DNA of 64,000 nucleotides from Enterococcus lactis (lineage in GTDB: Bacteria; Bacillota; Bacilli; Lactobacillales; Enterococcaceae), in NCBI RefSeq assembly GCF_015751045.1, contig NZ_BNJW01000010.1, positions 1 through 64,000 of the forward strand, in the 5' to 3' direction. Both the position numbers and the translations under genes were made by a program. Positions 1 to 10,125 of this stretch are shown piece by piece (within the stretch, counting starts at the first letter, position 1; every line of letters starts with the position of its first letter). The notes beneath the pieces are model-generated. The model ran no database searches, was not told the origin of the DNA, and worked only from the letters and a program-made list of their open reading frames with translations.

Positions 1-52
1 AATATGATTCTATCATTGTCAGTTCGTCTATGGTAAGATGTTTGTAGGTCAT
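1..52 (-). CDS. IS30-family transposase, N-terminal fragment (cut by window edge)
   Basis: Only the first 17 codons lie in the window. They read MTYKHLTIDELTMIESY, the characteristic start of IS30-family transposases of enterococci and other lactic acid bacteria. Those enzymes carry an N-terminal helix-turn-helix and a DDE catalytic core and move the element through a circular intermediate. An AAGGAGTG ribosome site lies about 10 bases ahead of the ATG (complement of roughly 64-71). The rest of the gene lies to the left, so completeness cannot be judged. Family assignment rests on the N-terminus alone. Confidence 0.75.
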   Translation of the reverse strand, partial: MTYKHLTIDELTMIESY

Positions 53-111
53 TTATGGTTACACTCCTTTGTTTTCTTTCGTCGGAAATACAATTTGAGT
101 GTACCATAAAT
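51..111. mobile_element. Terminal inverted-repeat region of the IS30-like element
   Basis: Bases 51-66 (ATTTATGGTTACACTC) and 97-111 (GAGTGTACCATAAAT) are complementary apart from one bulged base. The outer arm is probably the terminal inverted repeat of the element, placing its end near base 111. The inner arm covers the ribosome site and lies against the start codon of the transposase. The exact element end cannot be fixed without the other end or the empty target site. Confidence 0.55.
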
Positions 112-165
112 GCCTTTTTATTTTTCTAACTTAATTTTACAATTCGCGGGTTATAAAAATGAACA

Positions 166-194
166 TTGCATAGTAGAGATCCTTTGATTATACT
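166..194 (+). promoter_or_regulatory. Predicted sigma-A promoter of the alpha/beta hydrolase gene
   Basis: TTGCAT (166-171) and TATACT (189-194) are separated by 17 bases and lie 44 bases ahead of the ATG at 238. Confidence 0.6.
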
Positions 195-237
195 AATTCA
201 AGGTTAGATGAAAAAAGAGAAATGAGATGGATAATTT

Positions 238-1173
238 ATGAAACTTTGGATGAAAATCCTTTTAGGTGTTGCCCTAGTTCTAATCGTTGCGCTATTGTTT
301 GCAGGGAATTATTTTTATAATTATGCTGTCGTGCCGTCTGAGAAAGACTTTTTAGATGAAGATACACCAGGTACAACACAGACATCCAAAGAAACGGATG
401 CACATAAGTGGTTTAGTTCAAAAGAGAACCGAAGTAATTGGACAATCACTTCGAAAGACGGTCTGAAATTATCAGCGATTTATCTTCCTGCTGAAACGAA
501 AAGTGAAAAAACAGCTCTAGTTGCTCATGGCTACATGGGAGATGCTGAAACGATGACCAATTATGCAAAGATGTTCCATGATATGGGCTACAATGTCCTT
601 GTTCCAGATGCAAGAGGGCATGGAAAAAGCGAAGGGGATTATATTGGATTTGGATGGCCAGAGCGCAAAGACTATGTGCAGTGGATCAACAAAGTGTTAG
701 AAGAAAATGGAAACTCGCAAGAAATCGTTCTATATGGTGTCAGCATGGGGGCAGCAACTGTCATGATGACTAGCGGAGAAAAATTACCAAATAACGTAAA
801 AGCAATTATTGAAGATTGCGGTTATTCTTCTGTCCATGATGAGCTTGCGTATCAGCTAGACGATATGTTTAGTCTTCCAGCATTTCCGCTTATGCAAGTA
901 ACGAGTCTAGTGACAAAAGTCCGTGCCGGCTACTTTTTCGGTGAGGCAAGTGCAGTGGATCAATTGAAGAAAAACCAGCGTCCGATGCTATTTATACATG
1001 GAGACGCAGACACATTTGTACCATTTGAAATGTTGGATAAGGTTTATCGTGCAACGAAGGGGCCAAAAGAAAAGTATGTTGTAAAAGGAGCCGAGCATGC
1101 GGAAGCATACAAGACAGATCCTGAAAAGTATCAGCAAGTAGTCCAACAATTTTTAAACCAATATGTTCATTGA
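238..1173 (+). CDS. Membrane-anchored alpha/beta hydrolase (serine hydrolase)
   Basis: The product has 311 residues and belongs to the alpha/beta-hydrolase (DUF1100/YqkD-like) group. Residues about 6-27 form one hydrophobic segment without a clear signal-peptidase site, so the enzyme is probably anchored and faces outward. An oxyanion motif HGYMGD lies near residue 96. The nucleophile elbow GVSMG has its Ser near 169. An Asp lies in HGDADTF near 254 and the catalytic His in EHAEAY near 285, so the triad is complete. The substrate cannot be told; esters or peptides are possible. It is monocistronic, with its own promoter and a strong terminator shared with gap. The ribosome site is weak. Confidence 0.8.
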   Translation: MKLWMKILLGVALVLIVALLFAGNYFYNYAVVPSEKDFLDEDTPGTTQTSKETDAHKWFSSKENRSNWTITSKDGLKLSAIYLPAETKSEKTALVAHGYMGDAETMTNYAKMFHDMGYNVLVPDARGHGKSEGDYIGFGWPERKDYVQWINKVLEENGNSQEIVLYGVSMGAATVMMTSGEKLPNNVKAIIEDCGYSSVHDELAYQLDDMFSLPAFPLMQVTSLVTKVRAGYFFGEASAVDQLKKNQRPMLFIHGDADTFVPFEMLDKVYRATKGPKEKYVVKGAEHAEAYKTDPEKYQQVVQQFLNQYVH

Positions 1174-1201
1174 ACTAGTTTAAATGCAAGAGGATAAAAA
1201 G

Positions 1202-1241
1202 AAACAAGCCTTTGACTGGACCCAGTCAAAGGCTTGTTTTA
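1202..1241. terminator. Bidirectional terminator between hydrolase gene and gap
   Basis: A perfect 17-bp stem (1202-1218 with 1223-1239) and a 4-base loop ends in T on the plus strand and in A-run complement on the minus strand. It can therefore stop both convergent genes. Confidence 0.9.
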
Positions 1242-1258
1242 TTGTTTGATTTATTAAA

Positions 1259-2269
1259 TTACAAGTTAGCGAATTTTTCTAGTAAGCGAATCATTTGGCA
1301 AGTGAATCCGTACTCATTGTCATACCATGCAACAGTTTTGACAAGTTGGAAATCGCCAGCAGTTGTTACTTCTGTTTGGGTTGGATCAAAGATTGAACCT
1401 TGAGTTGTGCCAATGACATCGCTAGAAACGATTTGACGATCATCATACCCAAATGAAGGATTGTCAACTGTGTGTTTTTTGATTGCTTCATTTACTTGAT
1501 CAGCAGTTACTTTGGTTTTCAATACTGAAACTAATTCAGTTAATGAACCATCAACGACTGGAACACGTTGCGCATGTCCTTGTAATTTTCCTTGTAACTC
1601 AGGGATAACTAAGCCGATTGCTTTTGCAGCACCAGTAGAATGTGGAATAGTGTTGTCAGCAGCTGAACGAGCAGCACGTAAATTACCGCCTCTTACTGGT
1701 CCATCTAACAGCATTTGGGTTGAAGTGTAGGCATGGACTGTTGTCATTGTACCAACTTCGATCCCAAATTCATTATTCAAGAAATAAGCCATAGGTGCTA
1801 AACAGTTTGTTGTACATGAACCTGCTGAGATGATTCGGTCGTTTTCGTCTAATGTATCATCATTGACGTTATAGACGATAGTTTTCATTGCACCAGCTGG
1901 GGCAGAGATAACTACTCGTTTGACACCAGCATCTAAATGCGCTTTCGCTTTTTCTTCAGATGTATAAAAACCAGTACATTCTAGTACGATATCTACACCG
2001 TTTTCTTTTACCCAAGGGATTTTGCTTGCGTCGGGTTCTGCATAAACACGCGTTGCTTCGCCATCCACTACGATTGAGTCTTCTGTTGCAGTAACTGTGC
2101 CAGGATAAGTACCGTGAGTAGAGTCAAATTGCAATAATTGTGCTAACATAGTTGGACTTGTTAAGTCGTTGATTGCTACTACTTCAATATCATCTGATAC
2201 TTCTTTGATGCGGCGGAAAGCCAGACGGCCGATACGCCCAAATCCGTTAATACCTACTTTTACTGTCAT
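1259..2269 (-). CDS. gap: Glyceraldehyde-3-phosphate dehydrogenase (glycolytic, NAD-dependent)
   Basis: It converts glyceraldehyde-3-phosphate to 1,3-bisphosphoglycerate in glycolysis in the cytosol. The start [15 protein letters not shown] carries the NAD-binding GxGxxG motif. The catalytic Cys lies in [12 protein letters not shown] near residue 152, and the C-terminal WYDNEYGF is typical. I chose the ATG at 2269 (336 residues) because AATAAAGGAGGAAC stands just upstream; the longer reading frame would add 16 unmatched residues. Unlike the usual cggR-gap-pgk-tpi operon, the gene stands alone here, convergent with the hydrolase gene and divergent from obg. Confidence 0.97.
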   Translation of the reverse strand: MTVKVGINGFGRIGRLAFRRIKEVSDDIEVVAINDLTSPTMLAQLLQFDSTHGTYPGTVTATEDSIVVDGEATRVYAEPDASKIPWVKENGVDIVLECTGFYTSEEKAKAHLDAGVKRVVISAPAGAMKTIVYNVNDDTLDENDRIISAGSCTTNCLAPMAYFLNNEFGIEVGTMTTVHAYTSTQMLLDGPVRGGNLRAARSAADNTIPHSTGAAKAIGLVIPELQGKLQGHAQRVPVVDGSLTELVSVLKTKVTADQVNEAIKKHTVDNPSFGYDDRQIVSSDVIGTTQGSIFDPTQTEVTTAGDFQLVKTVAWYDNEYGFTCQMIRLLEKFANL

Positions 2270-2339
2270 ATCAAAAGTTCCTCCTTTATTAGGGGTGCTA
2301 TGAAACGGCATCCTCAATTAATACAATTAATACACTGTT

Positions 2340-2368
2340 ATTCTGCTACGCAAAGCATATTTTGTCAA
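2340..2368 (-). promoter_or_regulatory. Possible gap promoter
   Basis: On the minus strand TTGACA (complement of 2363-2368) is followed after 17 bases by CAGAAT (complement of 2340-2345). The -35 is perfect and the -10 is weak. A tandem ATTAATACA repeat lies between this promoter and the gene. Confidence 0.4.
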
Positions 2369-2456
2369 AAAATTATACTCGATAGCAGAAAAATGGTTGG
2401 AAACCTTACCAAATAATAAAAAAAGAAGAAGGCAATCAATCTTTTTGCTGAAATGA

Positions 2457-2485
2457 TAGACAAAAACAGATTTCACCGATAAAAT
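2457..2485 (+). promoter_or_regulatory. Predicted obg promoter
   Basis: TAGACA (2457-2462) and TAAAAT (2480-2485) are separated by 17 bases in the gap-obg intergenic region. Confidence 0.45.
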
Positions 2486-2557
2486 AAGGAAGACTTTTGT
2501 TTATTGTGGAAATTCAGGCAGTCAAATAAATAAATTGAATAATAGGAGGACTTAATT

Positions 2558-3871
2558 ATGTCCATGTTTTTAGATCAAGTAACGATCGATGTGAAAGCTG
2601 GCAAGGGCGGAGACGGAATGGTTGCATTTCGTCGCGAAAAATACGTTCCTGACGGCGGACCGGCTGGTGGAGACGGTGGTCGTGGCGGTGATGTCATCTT
2701 GATCGTCGATGAAGGTTTGCGTACATTGATGGACTTTCGTTTTAATCGCCATTTCAAAGCGCAGCCAGGTGAAAATGGAATGAGTAAAGGGATGCACGGC
2801 CGTGGTTCAGAAGATACCTATGTGAAAGTACCGCAAGGAACCACTGTCCGAGATGCAGAGACTGGTGCTCTTTTAGGAGATTTGATTGAAAATGGTCAAA
2901 CACTAGTTGTGGCGAAAGGGGGACGTGGCGGACGAGGAAATATCCGGTTTGCCTCTCCTCGGAACCCTGCACCGGAAATTGCTGAAAACGGGGAACCAGG
3001 ACAAGAACGAAAAATCGAACTGGAATTGAAAGTATTGGCAGACGTTGGGCTTGTAGGCTTTCCATCTGTTGGAAAATCGACTTTGCTATCTGTGATTTCA
3101 TCTGCTCGTCCAAAGATCGGCGCTTATCATTTCACGACACTCGTCCCTAACTTGGGAATGGTTACTACAAGTGATGGCAGAAGTTTTGCCGCAGCAGACT
3201 TGCCAGGGTTGATTGAAGGAGCTTCGCAAGGTGTTGGACTAGGTACACAATTCCTTCGTCATATCGAAAGAACGCGAGTTATTTTACATGTGATCGATAT
3301 GAGTGGGATGGAAGGACGAGATCCTTACGAAGACTATCTTGCCATCAACAAAGAATTATCTACTTACAACTTACGCTTGTTAGAGCGTCCGCAAATCATC
3401 GTGGCTAACAAAATGGATATGCCGGATGCACAGGAAAACCTAGTGAAATTCAAAGAACAGCTGAACAAGGAAAAAGAAGACGAATTCGCTGATGATATCC
3501 CAGTATTTCCAATTTCTGGAGTGACTCGACAAGGATTGGATGCGTTATTGAATGCTACAGCAGACTTGTTAGAAGTAACGCCAGAATTCCCATTGTACGA
3601 GGAAGAACTGGAAGAAGAAACTGTACACTATGGATTCAATCCAGAAGGTCCTGAGTTCCAAATCGATCGTGATTCAGATGCAACGTGGATCTTATCCGGT
3701 GAGAAGATCGAAAAATTATTCCAAATGACGAATTTCGATCATGATGAAACGGTAATGCGTTTTGCTCGTCAATTACGTGGTATGGGTGTGGATGAGGCAC
3801 TTCGGGCACGTGGGGCGAAAGATGGCGACCTTGTCCGTATCGGTGAATTTGAATTTGAATTTGTCGAATAG
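2558..3871 (+). CDS. obg: Obg/CgtA GTPase, ribosome assembly and stress
   Basis: This essential GTPase binds the 50S ribosomal subunit during assembly and responds to (p)ppGpp. Residues 1-158 form the glycine-rich Obg fold (repeated GGxGG motifs such as [12 protein letters not shown]). The G domain follows with P-loop GFPSVGKST near 167, DLPG near 217, and NKMD. Residues about 355-437 form the OCT domain that marks Gram-positive Obg proteins. The length of 437 residues is normal. An AGGAGG ribosome site stands ahead of the ATG. It appears monocistronic, ending at a hairpin terminator. Confidence 0.97.
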   Translation: MSMFLDQVTIDVKAGKGGDGMVAFRREKYVPDGGPAGGDGGRGGDVILIVDEGLRTLMDFRFNRHFKAQPGENGMSKGMHGRGSEDTYVKVPQGTTVRDAETGALLGDLIENGQTLVVAKGGRGGRGNIRFASPRNPAPEIAENGEPGQERKIELELKVLADVGLVGFPSVGKSTLLSVISSARPKIGAYHFTTLVPNLGMVTTSDGRSFAAADLPGLIEGASQGVGLGTQFLRHIERTRVILHVIDMSGMEGRDPYEDYLAINKELSTYNLRLLERPQIIVANKMDMPDAQENLVKFKEQLNKEKEDEFADDIPVFPISGVTRQGLDALLNATADLLEVTPEFPLYEEELEEETVHYGFNPEGPEFQIDRDSDATWILSGEKIEKLFQMTNFDHDETVMRFARQLRGMGVDEALRARGAKDGDLVRIGEFEFEFVE

Positions 3872-3915
3872 GCAAACAAATAAAAATAAATACCAAAAAA
3901 TATAGTTTCAAATCT

Positions 3916-3950
3916 AAAGGGAGTATGGCTGAGGCCATTCTCCTTTTTTA
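3916..3950 (+). terminator. Rho-independent terminator after obg
   Basis: AAAGGGAGTATGGC pairs with GCCATTCTCCTTT, allowing one mismatch and a short loop, followed by a T-run. Confidence 0.85.
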
Positions 3951-4035
3951 TTGGGTAGGAAAGAGTGCTTTTCTTTTCTTATTTTACAATTAAAGGTAAA
4001 ATAAATAACAAGAAGGTATGAAAGGGGCGTTTTCA

Positions 4036-4623
4036 ATGAGCAAGCGAGTAATCATTTTAAATTTTCAAGTAGAAAGCCAAGCATATCAGGCATTTTCGGA
4101 AATCAAAAAACTACATGCTGTTCGTTCGATCAAAGGAGAACAGATGGCCGTTGTCAGCCATGATCCCAATGGAAACCATCAATTCAAAATAGAAGATTTT
4201 ATCGACTTTACTGGTAATAACAAATCTTCTACTGGTGGGTTGATTGGTATGTTGGTTGGTGTATTAGGTGGGCCGCTGGGGATTTTATTAGGATGGTTTG
4301 CCGGAGGGATGATCGGTGCGACACAAGATGCAAAAGAAATAAAAGATGCTCAGACTGTGTTCGACTTTGTAGGAAATAAAATCGGTGAAGGAGCTACAGG
4401 ACTGATTTTGATTGCGGATGAAGAAGACAATCGTCCATTGAATCAATTAGTGATGATGGAATTAGGCGGAGAAATTACCCGTTTGGATTATGAAGATGTC
4501 GAAAAAGATGTGCATGATGCGAAGGAAGCCGAAAAGCAGGCGAAAGAAGCTGCCCAAAAGACTTGGGAGGACAAACATCCGCAATGTTCCGATGACAATG
4601 AGAGTTCCGAATCTTCAAATTAA
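4036..4623 (+). CDS. DUF1269-family protein with glycine-zipper membrane segment
   Basis: The 195-residue product starts SKRVIILNFQ and matches the DUF1269 family of small predicted membrane or stress-associated proteins of unknown function. A glycine-rich hydrophobic stretch (GGLIGMLVGVLGGPLGILLG) lies near residue 70. The C-terminus is charged and probably helical (repeated KEAEKQAKEAA). I chose ATG 4036 over the in-frame ATG at 4018 because AAAGGGG sits 9 bases ahead of it, while the upstream ATG has a ribosome-like AGAAGG only one base away. No operon partner is visible. Confidence 0.7.
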   Translation: MSKRVIILNFQVESQAYQAFSEIKKLHAVRSIKGEQMAVVSHDPNGNHQFKIEDFIDFTGNNKSSTGGLIGMLVGVLGGPLGILLGWFAGGMIGATQDAKEIKDAQTVFDFVGNKIGEGATGLILIADEEDNRPLNQLVMMELGGEITRLDYEDVEKDVHDAKEAEKQAKEAAQKTWEDKHPQCSDDNESSESSN

Positions 4624-4624
4624 T

Positions 4625-4668
4625 AAAAACAGCAGAGAATCTCAAAAGGGTTCGCTGCTGTTTTTACA
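4625..4668 (+). terminator. Rho-independent terminator
   Basis: An 11-bp stem AAAAACAGCAG / CTGCTGTTTTT lies directly after the DUF1269 gene stop. Confidence 0.85.
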
Positions 4669-4736
4669 ATGGAGTTTAAAGAAAACGTTATCACATAAGA
4701 ACATCGTTTTTATTTGAAGCCTTTCTCGACTTACGG

Positions 4737-4765
4737 TTGATTATCCTATCTTTTTCCCCTAAAAT
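4737..4765 (+). promoter_or_regulatory. Predicted promoter of the rnz operon
   Basis: TTGATT (4737-4742) and TAAAAT (4760-4765) are separated by 17 bases and lie 33 bases before the rnz start. Confidence 0.55.
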
Positions 4766-4797
4766 TAAAGAGGAACTTAAAGAAAGTCAGGTAGATT

Positions 4798-5739
4798 ATG
4801 GAATTACAATTTTTAGGAACAGGCGCAGGTGTTCCTGCAAAACATAGAAATGTGACAAGTATAGCATTGAAACTTTTAGACGAACGTAATGAAGTTTGGT
4901 TATTCGACTGTGGTGAAGGCACGCAAATGCAGATTTTGCGAACGACTATCCGTCCGAGAAAAATCGGTAAAATTTTCATTACACATTTACACGGCGATCA
5001 TATTTTTGGGCTTCCTGGACTCATCAGCAGCCGTTCATTTCAAGGTGGGGATACGCCATTAGAGATTTACGGGCCAAAAGGGATAGAGGAATACATAAAA
5101 GTCTCTTTAGGCATTTCGCAAACACGGTTAAGTTATCCGCTGAAATTCATCGAGTTAAATGAAACAGACCCGATTTTTACTGATCAGCAATTTTCTGTTT
5201 ATGCAAAAAAACTAAATCATGGAATCGACAGTTTCGGTTATCGTGTGGTTGAACATGATCATAAAGGAGAATTGCAGGTGGATCGTCTGAAAGAATTAGG
5301 CATTCCGGCTGGACCCCTGTACGGCAAGCTGAAGCAAGGGGAAACGATCCAACTAGAAGATGGTCGGACGATCAATGGAAAAGATTTCGTAGGCCCAAAT
5401 AAAAAAGGGCGGATCGTGACTATTTTAGGCGACACGAGAAAAACACATAATTCTGTTGTGCTTGCGGAAAACAGTGATATTTTGGTACATGAAAGCACAT
5501 TTAATAAAGATGAAGCAAGAATGGCGCATAACTATTTCCATTCTACGACTCATCAAGCTGCTGAAGTTGCAAAAGAAGCGCAGGCAAAACGGCTGTTGCT
5601 TACTCATATCAGTGCAAGATATTTAGGAAAAGCAGCTCTAGAGCTTGAAAAAGAAGCAAAAGAAGTGTTTGAAAACACGACAATCATGAAAGATTTTGAT
5701 AGCATTGAGATACCATTTCGTGAGGAGGATGAGGCATGA
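4798..5739 (+). CDS. rnz: Ribonuclease Z (tRNA 3' endonuclease)
   Basis: It cuts the 3' trailer of tRNA precursors that lack encoded CCA. It is a 313-residue metallo-beta-lactamase-fold enzyme. The zinc motif [13 protein letters not shown] lies near residue 60, with further ligands in [17 protein letters not shown] and the late HIS of LLTHISARY. The length is normal for the short bacterial form. It opens an operon: its stop overlaps the start of the next gene (ATGA at 5736-5739), implying coupled translation with the SDR gene. Confidence 0.96.
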   Translation: MELQFLGTGAGVPAKHRNVTSIALKLLDERNEVWLFDCGEGTQMQILRTTIRPRKIGKIFITHLHGDHIFGLPGLISSRSFQGGDTPLEIYGPKGIEEYIKVSLGISQTRLSYPLKFIELNETDPIFTDQQFSVYAKKLNHGIDSFGYRVVEHDHKGELQVDRLKELGIPAGPLYGKLKQGETIQLEDGRTINGKDFVGPNKKGRIVTILGDTRKTHNSVVLAENSDILVHESTFNKDEARMAHNYFHSTTHQAAEVAKEAQAKRLLLTHISARYLGKAALELEKEAKEVFENTTIMKDFDSIEIPFREEDEA

Positions 5740-6524
5740 ATTTAGAAGATAAAGTTGTTTTAGTAACAGGTAGTTCAGGCGGTCTAGGCGCGCAAATCTG
5801 TTATGAAGCAGCAAAGCAAGGAGCAATCGTTATAAGTTGCGCACGAAGAATGGCATTTGTAGAAGGTGTCAGAGATGAGTGCAGACGCTTGAGCGGCAAA
5901 GAGGCTTATGCTTTCAAAGTAGACGTCAGCGATCCTTATAGTGTGGATGAACTATATGAAAAAGTAATGGAAGAAGTTGGACGTGTCGATATTCTGGTAA
6001 ACAATGCTGGATTTGGTATTTTCGAGGACTTCCTTACATTCGATCTTGGAAAAGCGTACGATATGTTTGAAGTCAATATCTTAGGAATGATGGTTTTGAC
6101 ACAAAAATTTGCGATCGATATGGCAGAAAGAAGACAAGGACATATTATTAATATCACCTCAATGGCTGGGAAAATGGCAACTGCAAAATCAACGGTTTAT
6201 TCTGCCACGAAATTTGCAGTCCTTGGCTTTTCCAACGCCTTGCGATTAGAATTGAAACCACTTGGTGTAGCTGTTACGACAGTAAATCCAGGTCCAATCG
6301 AGACAGATTTCTTTGACAAGGCTGATCCAAGCGGAAGCTATTTGGAAAAAGTCGGGCAAATCGTTTTAGAACCTACTAAGTTGGCAAAAATGATCGTCCG
6401 CAATATGAGACATCCAAAACGAGAAATCAATCAACCGTTTATTTTAGAAGTTGCATCAAAATTTTATACGCTGTTTCCAACGATTGGTGATTATTTAGCC
6501 AGCGGAATTTTTAACAAAAAGTAG
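5736..6524 (+). CDS. Short-chain dehydrogenase/reductase
   Basis: The 262-residue NAD(P)-dependent oxidoreductase has the classical SDR signature. The cofactor loop [10 protein letters not shown] lies near residue 11, NNAG near 90, the catalytic Ser in ITSMAGK, and YSATK (Tyr-x3-Lys) near 157. Similar genes sit directly after rnz in many lactobacilli and enterococci, but the substrate is unknown. Translation is coupled to rnz by a 4-base overlap, and the lapA-like gene follows at once. Confidence 0.85.
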   Translation: MNLEDKVVLVTGSSGGLGAQICYEAAKQGAIVISCARRMAFVEGVRDECRRLSGKEAYAFKVDVSDPYSVDELYEKVMEEVGRVDILVNNAGFGIFEDFLTFDLGKAYDMFEVNILGMMVLTQKFAIDMAERRQGHIINITSMAGKMATAKSTVYSATKFAVLGFSNALRLELKPLGVAVTTVNPGPIETDFFDKADPSGSYLEKVGQIVLEPTKLAKMIVRNMRHPKREINQPFILEVASKFYTLFPTIGDYLASGIFNKK

Positions 6525-6533
6525 GTGGAGGAA

Positions 6534-6968
6534 TTGAAAAAGCAAAGCAATGTAATTCTTGGATTTATCTTAGTTTTGATTATTGTTCTTTTTGCTGTAT
6601 TGAACAATAAAAATGTCCCTGTAAGTTTTGGCTTCACTTCCTTTTCTGCACCGTTGATCTTAGTGATTATCGGTTCTGCGCTGATTGGTGCACTGATTGT
6701 ATTCTTAACTGCTTCGGCAACACTATGGCAGCAAAAAAAGCAAATCAAGCAGCTGACTCAGGAAATATCAGAATACCAAACAGATCTGCAAAAGAAAATT
6801 GAAGAAGCAAAAGAAGAACAACAACGCGAGTTTAGAAACCAACGCGCAGAGTTAGAAGCTGCTTATCAGGCGGAATTACAAGCGAAAACAGCACAAATCA
6901 GTCAATTGAAAGCACCGGAAGAACAAAAAACGCAAGCGCCAAAACAAAGCTTCAATTATTTTGACTAA
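6534..6968 (+). CDS. LapA-family (DUF1049) small membrane protein
   Basis: The product of about 144 residues has two hydrophobic segments (near 8-26 and 37-60) in the hairpin layout of LapA/YciS-type DUF1049 proteins. A long charged coiled-coil region rich in Glu, Gln and Lys follows. In Gram-negatives LapA joins lipopolysaccharide-assembly control; the role in Gram-positives is unknown. The frame is open from GTG 6525, but TTG 6534 has AGGTGGAGG just ahead while GTG 6525 has no ribosome site, so TTG is preferred with some doubt. It is the third gene of the rnz operon. Confidence 0.7.
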   Translation: MKKQSNVILGFILVLIIVLFAVLNNKNVPVSFGFTSFSAPLILVIIGSALIGALIVFLTASATLWQQKKQIKQLTQEISEYQTDLQKKIEEAKEEQQREFRNQRAELEAAYQAELQAKTAQISQLKAPEEQKTQAPKQSFNYFD

Positions 6969-6997
6969 TAGGGATATTTCATAAATGGTCGTATAAA

Positions 6998-7045
6998 AGA
7001 TCGGGTCCTGCTGAACATCAGTCTAGCGGATCTGATCTATTTTTA
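6998..7045 (+). terminator. Terminator of the rnz operon
   Basis: AGATCGGGTCC pairs with GGATCTGATCT (with G-T pairs), enclosing a small inner stem, followed by a T-rich tract. Confidence 0.7.
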
Positions 7046-7109
7046 TTCTTTCTTTCTGCTTTTTTTTGCTGATTTCCTTTGCTATAATAACTAAGTTAGG
7101 AGTGAGAAA

Positions 7110-9407
7110 GTGAGACAAGCAAATTTTGATTGGAAGTTAAGCGAGACAGAGCCTTCTGAATCCTTTCTCCAAATGATCCGTGAATTGAAATTATCTCCAT
7201 TTGTCGGTAAGTTACTGTGGCAAAGAGGTTACCATGAGGAAGAGGATATCAACCGATTTTTACATCCAAAAGAACAAGAACTACATGATCCGTATCTGAT
7301 GCACGATATGGATAAAGCAATCAGTCGAATACAAGAAGCTGTAATCAGTGGAGAAAAAATCCTCGTTTACGGTGATTATGATGCAGACGGAATCACCAGT
7401 GCAACGGTAATGAAAGAAACACTGGAATTACTTGGCGCAGAAGTAGAAGTATTTTTGCCAAATCGATTTGAGCATGGGTATGGACCAAACCAATCGGTAT
7501 ACCAAGAAAAGATCCAAGAAGGCATCCAGCTGATCATCACTGTTGATAACGGGGTAGCAGGAAATGATGCGGTAGCATATGCTCAGCAAGCTGGTGTAGA
7601 CGTGATCATTACAGACCATCACGAGCTACCTGAGAAATTACCAGACGCCTATGCGATTGTTCATCCTCGTCATCCAGCGGGGCAATATCCATTTCCAGAT
7701 CTGGCAGGAGTCGGAGTAGCATTCAAAGTAGCTTCTGCATTGTTGGAAGAACCACCTGCAGAATTTTTGGATTTAGTAGCGATAGGAACGATCGCCGATT
7801 TAGTTTCATTGACTGATGAGAATCGAATCCTTGTTGCATTAGGAATCGATGCCATCCATCATTCAGAACGGATAGGACTTCAGGCGCTGTTTGAAGAAAG
7901 TGGCGTAAAAATGAGAGATGCAGACGAAACAACGATCGGCTTTTCGATTGCGCCCAGACTAAATGCTATTGGTCGGATGGGTGACCCACGACCTGCCGTT
8001 TCATTGCTTGCAACGTTTGACGAAGAAGAGGCATCCATTCAAGCAAAAAAATTGAATGAAATCAATGAAGAAAGAAAAGCAATCGTAGAGCAGATAACAG
8101 AAGAAGCATTAGCAATGGTCAATAAGGAGAATCATATCCATCTATTGGTAAACCGAGGATGGCATGAAGGTGTTTTAGGTATTGTTGCAGGAAAAATAAT
8201 GAACGAAACTGGTAAACCAACGCTTGTTCTTACTTTAAAAGAAGACGGATCAGCTAAAGGTTCTGGACGTAGTGTTGAAGCCTTGAACCTTTTTGAAATG
8301 CTTGACCAGATGCGGGATTTATTTACTTATTTTGGAGGACATCATGCAGCAGTCGGGTTAACGATGCCAAGTGAAAATGTCACAATACTACAGGAGAAGA
8401 TGAACCAATATATAGTCGATCGTCAAATCGATTTGACAAGAGGTCCTGAATTAAGAATTGATGAAGTGCTACTTCCGAATGAAGTAACAGTAGAGCGTAT
8501 TGATGAACTAAAATTATTAGCGCCATTTGGTACAGATAATCCTTTACCTCAATTTTTATTTCGGCAAGTCCAAGCAGCGAATGTCAAAAGAATCGGAGCA
8601 AACCAACAGCATCTGAAATTTGTCCTTTCCGATGAATCTAGTCAGCTTGATGCGGTCGCTTTTGGTTTTGGAACTCAAGAAGAAGAACTGCTGAATAATC
8701 TAGTAGATGTAGTAGGAAAGCTTTCGATCAATGAATGGAATGGACGTAAGAAACCACAACTGATGGTATCTGATTTTGCAGTAGGTGGACTGCAGGTATT
8801 TGATTGGCGGGCAAAACGTTTCCGTGAACAGAGCCGAACATATGAAGACAGTCTTTATTTAGCTTTTGATTCTTCGACATTGAAATTCGTGCCGGAGCGC
8901 ATCCAAGAAACGGCGATTGTTTTCGAAGGAATGGATTCTATACACGCAGTAATTGAAAAAAGAAAACCGAAATCTCTGGTTATTATGGATTGTCCAGATG
9001 ATTTAGCAAAGCTGAAAGAAGTCTTTGGGTCTTATTCATTCAATCGTGTTTATCTGATGGGGATTTCACCTGATGAGGCTTATTTGAATGGGGTAGGCAC
9101 AAGAGAACAGTACGCAAAATTGTTTAAATTGATCCATTCTCAAGAACGAATAGATATACGTCATAAAATAAAAGCAGTAGCTCAATATTTGCGTATCCCT
9201 GAAAAATTATTAATTTTTATGATACAGGTGTTTTTTGAATTGAAATTTGTTACAATAGAGAACGGTGTTTTACAAAAAGTCGCCAGCCCAGAAAGTCATC
9301 CTTTGACTGAGAGCAAATTATACCAGCGGCGGCTAAATAAAATCAAAGTTGAGGAATTTTTGCTTTTGAGCGATATTCCTACCATAAAGAAATGGTTAAC
9401 AACCTAG
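7110..9407 (+). CDS. recJ: Single-stranded-DNA-specific exonuclease RecJ
   Basis: This 5'-3' single-strand exonuclease serves recombination and mismatch/base-excision repair. The 765-residue product carries DHH-family motifs: [10 protein letters not shown] near residue 88, the signature TDHHE near 170, and the DHHA1-type GGHHAAVG near 412. The long C-terminal region is the Firmicute form. The start is GTG 7110 with TAGGAGTG six bases upstream. A TATAAT lies at 7083-7088, but no matching -35 was found. apt follows after 13 bases, the common recJ-apt order of Gram-positives. Confidence 0.96.
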   Translation: MRQANFDWKLSETEPSESFLQMIRELKLSPFVGKLLWQRGYHEEEDINRFLHPKEQELHDPYLMHDMDKAISRIQEAVISGEKILVYGDYDADGITSATVMKETLELLGAEVEVFLPNRFEHGYGPNQSVYQEKIQEGIQLIITVDNGVAGNDAVAYAQQAGVDVIITDHHELPEKLPDAYAIVHPRHPAGQYPFPDLAGVGVAFKVASALLEEPPAEFLDLVAIGTIADLVSLTDENRILVALGIDAIHHSERIGLQALFEESGVKMRDADETTIGFSIAPRLNAIGRMGDPRPAVSLLATFDEEEASIQAKKLNEINEERKAIVEQITEEALAMVNKENHIHLLVNRGWHEGVLGIVAGKIMNETGKPTLVLTLKEDGSAKGSGRSVEALNLFEMLDQMRDLFTYFGGHHAAVGLTMPSENVTILQEKMNQYIVDRQIDLTRGPELRIDEVLLPNEVTVERIDELKLLAPFGTDNPLPQFLFRQVQAANVKRIGANQQHLKFVLSDESSQLDAVAFGFGTQEEELLNNLVDVVGKLSINEWNGRKKPQLMVSDFAVGGLQVFDWRAKRFREQSRTYEDSLYLAFDSSTLKFVPERIQETAIVFEGMDSIHAVIEKRKPKSLVIMDCPDDLAKLKEVFGSYSFNRVYLMGISPDEAYLNGVGTREQYAKLFKLIHSQERIDIRHKIKAVAQYLRIPEKLLIFMIQVFFELKFVTIENGVLQKVASPESHPLTESKLYQRRLNKIKVEEFLLLSDIPTIKKWLTT

Positions 9408-9420
9408 GAGGAAACAAAGA

Positions 9421-9933
9421 GTGGATTTAAAAGATTATATTGCCAGTATTCCCGACTATCCGTCAAAAGGAATTGTGTTCCGAGATATTTCCCCGCTGAT
9501 GGCAGATGGTGACGCTTATCGGGAAGCTACGAAGCAAATCGTAAATTATGCAAAAGAAAAACGAATTGATATGGTAGTTGGACCAGAAGCACGTGGGTTC
9601 ATCGTAGGATGTCCTGTTGCTTATGAGTTAGGAGTCGGTTTTGCACCAGTCCGCAAAAAAGGAAAATTACCTCGAGAAACCATCGAAGTAACTTATGGAT
9701 TAGAATATGGAACAGATACATTGACATTGCATAAGGATGCCATTAAACCAGGTCAGCGTGTGCTGATTTGTGACGATTTGCTGGCTACTGGTGGAACGAT
9801 CAAAGCGACAATCGAACTGATCGAACAATTAGGTGGTGTAGTCGTAGGCTGCGCATTTTTGATCGAATTGATGGATCTCCATGGACGCGACAAAATCAAA
9901 GGATACGACATTATTACATTAATGGAATATTAA
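9421..9933 (+). CDS. apt: Adenine phosphoribosyltransferase
   Basis: It salvages adenine with PRPP to AMP. The 170-residue product has the standard start [19 protein letters not shown], the VVGPEARGF loop, and the PRPP-binding motif [13 protein letters not shown] near residue 118. The start is GTG 9421 with AGGAGG upstream. It lies 13 bases after recJ and shares its transcript, ending at a strong terminator. Confidence 0.97.
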   Translation: MDLKDYIASIPDYPSKGIVFRDISPLMADGDAYREATKQIVNYAKEKRIDMVVGPEARGFIVGCPVAYELGVGFAPVRKKGKLPRETIEVTYGLEYGTDTLTLHKDAIKPGQRVLICDDLLATGGTIKATIELIEQLGGVVVGCAFLIELMDLHGRDKIKGYDIITLMEY

Positions 9934-9952
9934 GCAGAAAAAGCGATTTTAA

Positions 9953-10008
9953 AGCGACCCTCAAAAGTCAGATAGGCACTCTGACGCTTGAGGGTCGCTA
10001 TTTTTTTA
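9953..10008 (+). terminator. Strong terminator after recJ-apt
   Basis: AGCGACCCTCAA pairs perfectly with TTGAGGGTCGCT, with an inner stem GTCAGA/TCTGAC, followed by a run of T. Confidence 0.95.
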
Positions 10009-10042
10009 TAAATGGAACCAGTCAAAGTCCAGTAAAGGTTCG

Positions 10043-10076
10043 AAAAAAAGGATGTGACCGATTTTTGTCACACCCT
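10043..10076 (-). terminator. Terminator of the SOS-controlled small membrane protein gene
   Basis: On the minus strand a hairpin built on TGTGAC/GTCACA runs into a seven-T tract (complement of 10043-10049). Confidence 0.7.
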
Positions 10077-10125
10077 CGTAAAAGTTTAACTTTTTGTCTT
10101 TTGAACAATTAGCAGTCAATCCTCA

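Noticed and set aside
7065-7090. Full recJ promoter
   Set aside because: TATAAT is present at 7083-7088, but no -35 lies at a proper distance; TTGCTG at 7067 is only 10 bases away.
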